From: Stomorhina lunata
Lineage: Eukaryota; Arthropoda; Insecta; Diptera; Rhiniidae
Length of the DNA stretch: 64,000 nt
Assembly (NCBI GenBank): GCA_933228675.1
Contig: OW121743.1
Coordinates: forward strand, 80,336,363 to 80,400,362
Reading direction: 5' to 3'
The notes beneath the pieces were generated by a model. The model saw only the letters and a list, made by a program, of their open reading frames with translations, was not told the DNA's origin and searched no databases. The position numbers and the translations under genes are program-made. Of this stretch, positions 60,212 through 64,000 are shown piece by piece. Position 1 is the first letter of the stretch, and every line of letters begins with the position of its first letter.

Positions 60212-62910
60212 ACTTAAAATTTTTTATAGAAAATTTTCGATATTAAAATTTTTTATAGAAAATATTCAATAGCAAAATTTTTTATAGAAAATTTGCAATA
60301 GCAAAATTTTTTATAGAAAATTTACGATAATAAAATTTTTTATAGAAAATATTCGATAGCAAAATTTTTTATAGAAAATTTTCGGTACTGAAATTTTGTT
60401 TAGAATATTTTCGATATTCAAATTTTTTATAGAAAATTTTCGAAATTAAAATTTTTTATAGAAAATTTTCGTTAACAAAATTGTTTTTAGAAAATTTTCG
60501 ATATTAAAATTTTTTATAGAAAATTTTCGATATTAAAATTTTTTATAGAAAATTTTCGATATTAAAATTTTTTATAGAAAATTTTTGATATTAAAATTTT
60601 TTATAGAAAATTTTCGATATTAAAATTTTTTATAGAAAATTTTCGATATTAAAATTTTTTATAGAAAATTTTCGATACTAAAATTTTTCATAGAAAATTC
60701 TCGATATTAAAATTTTTTATAGAAAATTTTCGATATTAAAATTTTTTATAGAAAATTTTCGATATTAAAATTTTTTATAGAAAATTTTCGATATTAAAAT
60801 TTTTTATAGAAAATTTTCGATATTAAAATTTTTTATAGAAAATTTTCGATATTAAAATTTTTATAGAAAATTTTCGATATTAAAATTTTTATAGAAAATT
60901 TTCGATATTAAAATTTTTCATAGAAAATTTTCGATATTAAAATCTTTTATAGAAAATTTTCGATATTAAAATTTTTTATAGAAAATTTTCGATATTAAAA
61001 TCTTTTATAGAAAATTTTCGATATTAAAATCTTTTATAGAAAATTTTCGATATTAAAATTTTTTATAGAAAATTTTCGATATTAAAATTTTTTATAGAAA
61101 ATTTTCGATATTAAAATCTTTTATAGAAAATTTTCGATATTAAAATCTTTTATAGAAAATTTTCGATATTAAAATTTTTTATAGAAAATTTTCGATATTA
61201 AAATTTTTTATAGAAAATTTTCGATATTAAAATTTTTTATAGAAAATTTTCGATATTAAAATTTTTTATAGAAAATTTTCGATATTAAAATCTTTTATAG
61301 AAAATTTTCGATATTAAAATTTTTTATAGAAAATTTTCGATATTACAATTTTTTATAGAAAATTTTCGATATTACAATTTTTTATAGAAAATTTTCGATA
61401 TTAAAATTTTTTATAGAAAATTTTCGATATTAAAATTTTTTATAGAAAATTTTCGATATTAAAATTTTTTATAGAAAATTTTCGATATTAAAATTTTTTA
61501 TAGAAAATTTTCGATATTAAAATTTTTTATAGAAAATTTTCGATATTAAAATTTTTATAGAAAATTTTCGATATTAAAATTTTTATAGAAAATTTTCGAT
61601 ATTAAAATTTTTCATAGAAAATTTTCGATATTAAAATCTTTTATAGAAAATTTTCGATATTAAAATTTTTTATAGAAAATTTTCGATATTAAAATCTTTT
61701 ATAGAAAATTTTCGATATTAAAATCTTTTATAGAAAATTTTCGATATTAAAATTTTTTATAGAAAATTTTCGATATTAAAATTTTTTATAGAAAATTTTC
61801 GATATTAAAATCTTTTATAGAAAATTTTCGATATTAAAATCTTTTATAGAAAATTTTCGATATTAAAATTTTTTATAGAAAATTTTCGATATTAAAATTT
61901 TTTATAGAAAATTTTCGATATTAAAATTTTTTATAGAAAATTTTCGATATTAAAATTTTTTATCGAAAATTTTCGATATTAAAATCTTTTATAGAAAATT
62001 TTCGATATTAAAATTTTTTATAGAAAATTTTCGATATTAAAATTTTTTATCGAAAATTTTCGATATTAAAATCTTTTATAGAAAATTTTCGATATTAAAA
62101 TTTTTTATAGAAAATTATTGATATTAAAATTTTTTATCGAAAATTTTCGATATTAAAATTTTTTATAGAAAATTTTTGATATTAAAATTTTTTATAGAAA
62201 ATTTTCGATATTAAAATCTTTTATAGAAAATTTTCGATATTAAAATTTTTTATAGAAAATTTTCGATATTACAATTTTTTATAGAAAATTTTCGATATTA
62301 AAATTTTTTATAGAAAATTTTCGATATTAAAATTTTTTATAGAAAATTTTCGATATTAAAATTTTTTATCGAAAATTTTCGATATTAAAATTTTTTATCG
62401 AAAATTTTTGATATTAAAATTTTTTATCGAAAATTTTCGATATTAAAATTTTTTATCGAAAATTTTCGATATTAAAATTTTTTATCGAAAATTTTCAATA
62501 TTAAAACTGCTTTTAGAAAATATTCAATAATAAAATTTTGTATATAAAATTTTCGATATAAAAAATTTTTTTTAGAAAATTTTCGACATAAAAAATTTTT
62601 TATAAAAAATTTTCCATATTAAAATTTTTTAAAAAAAATATCCGATATTAAAATTTTTATATAAAATTTTCGATATTAAAGTTTTTATGAAAATTTTTGA
62701 TATTAAAATTTTTATTGAAAAAAAATATAAAAATTTTTTTAGCGAAAATTTTTGATATAAAAATTTAAAAATTTTCGATACATTTTTTTTTATAGAAAAT
62801 TATTGATATTAAAATTTTTTATAGAAAAATACGATATTTAAATTCTTTTATAGAAAATTTACGATAGTGAAATTTTTAAAGAAAATTTTAGATAGTAAAA
62901 TTTTTTATAA
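60212..62910 (-). repeat. Minisatellite R9, 29-bp unit, inverted relative of R7/R8
   Basis: There are about 93 units: TTTTCGATATTAAAATTTTT followed by TATAGAAAA. On the minus strand this reads AAAATTTTCTATAAAAAATT then TTAATATCG, which is the R7/R8 motif. A 694-bp block is duplicated inside the array (see findings). Units beyond about 62500 decay. Confidence 0.95.
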
Positions 62911-64000
62911 TAGATTTCACGATGTACTCTGTTGGCATAAATCAGTTATCTATTGCGGCTTTACCCACATAATTCTTATTTAGTCTATATGTATACAAGC
63001 ATAATAATACTAGCTTTAATACTTAAGGCAGGCAGAACCCAGAGTTCTTTTCAGAAGTTGATCTAATAGTCTTTTTGTAAGATCGTTAGCCAAAGATTTT
63101 TTTTAGTGGGGTTAGTTCTTCTTCTGTAATCTTTAAAACCCAGTGGGGCATAGGGCCTCTTTGGGTTAGATTATTTCCTGTTGCCCTGAAGCAAGCTGAC
63201 AAAGAGCCGAAGTAATTATCTCATCGGATTGTATGTCGTTGGTAGATATTAAAGAATGGAAGATTTAATCGGATTATACTTTTGCCTGGTAGCTAGGAAA
63301 TTTTATCTTATCGGATTATTATTTCTTCTGTAGTTAACCGAAAGAAAGCCAAGACATTTATCACTTCGGGTTGTTAGACTCTAACCCATTTGGTCATTAT
63401 TTAAAAATTTATCCTAGTTAGCCGACCAAGAGCTGAAGCATTTATCTCTTAGGCCAATCGATTCATTATTTGAAAAAAATCCCGTAGTTCGTCCAGAAGT
63501 TGTAATAAACTGATAAGAAGCCAAAGTTTCATCTTATAGTATCAATATTCTGTATTTGGTTCTTAAGAAAATTTTGTACTTGAAAATGAGCCATAGTTTT
63601 AAAAGAACTTTCTAAATATTATATTACCTTTGGGTAGTGCGGATCGTAGGTACAAAACTCGTTTTGTATGAACTAAGAAGTTTTGTAACACATTTATGGT
63701 AAGCCATAATAAACATAGCCTTTTTCTCAAAATCTTACGATGATACCACACCAATTTGTGGTAGCAACATATATTAAAGAAAGCAGGGGCCAAATTACGG
63801 CATTATTAGATATTTTCAAAACATTTGCATAGCATACTTTAAGGATAATCAAAATTATTTAAAAGATGCACAGTTTACTATATTTTTTTGAAGTTATTTG
63901 CCGAAAAGATGAACAACTGTAAAAGAGTTTTGATTGAACTATATTTTTTTTAAAAACGAATCAAAATGGATACCAAATTTCAATAAACTTTTTGCATCCA
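62911..64000. other. Right-end spacer, no gene seen
   Basis: Less AT-extreme than the arrays. No recognisable exon, RNA gene or repeat family, except that 63822-63855 (TTTGCATAGCATACTTTAAG...) resembles part of the inverted-repeat element at about 11288-11315. Confidence 0.5.

Overview
The window looks like non-coding nuclear DNA from a higher (calyptrate-like) fly. The evidence is the very high A+T content, the fly-type dispersed repeats with 'TATACCC...GGGTATA' ends, a DD41D mariner of the kind known from flies, a non-autonomous hAT element, and kilobase-scale minisatellites. I found no host protein-coding exon. The only protein-coding homology is a frameshifted mariner transposase (13622-14690) and a 3' fragment of a second copy (48445-48824). 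The window could be a very large intron or a repeat-rich intergenic block. The species cannot be fixed from the sequence.

Layout: 318-7940 holds AT-rich 31-bp quasi-palindromic arrays (R1) with an internal inverted block. 9385-10523 is a 31-bp 'TTATCCGGATAA' array (R2) that flips orientation. 11236-13425 holds a short inverted-repeat element and dispersed repeat D (copy 1). 13426-15457 is dispersed repeat A in foldback form, with a complete mariner nested inside. 16746-17572 is a second A copy. 17700-19354 holds several satellite-like tandem repeats and a (TA)n tract. 20515-27155 holds three related 31-bp arrays (R3, R4, and inverted R5). 28985-31990 is a 28-29-bp 'TTTTGATCAAAA' array (R6). 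33774-35880 is a long foldback built on R1-type units. 37157-39862 is R7, followed by a tRNA-derived, SINE-like element. 41896-45515 is R8. 45924-46330 and 50396-53068 are two 12-bp arrays (R10). 47390-48920 is dispersed repeat B with a mariner fragment in it. 54163-57061 is dispersed repeat D (copy 2, inverted), split by a 1.9-kb hAT element that itself carries a minisatellite (R11). 57062-60190 holds more A and B copies. 60212-62910 is R9, an inverted relative of R7/R8.

Three themes stand out. First, by adding up the arrays, close to half of the window is tandem repeat. Most of it has a 28-31-bp period, a palindromic core (often TTTTCTATAGAAAA or a variant), and repeated head-to-head inversions that could fold into long hairpins. 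Second, two transposon insertions (mariner in A, hAT in D) can be proved inside the window, because uninterrupted paralogues of the target repeats are also present. Third, dispersed repeats A, B and D recur in both orientations. Nothing here is a gene system in the usual sense. The most unusual feature is the family of quasi-palindromic minisatellites and their foldback arrangement.
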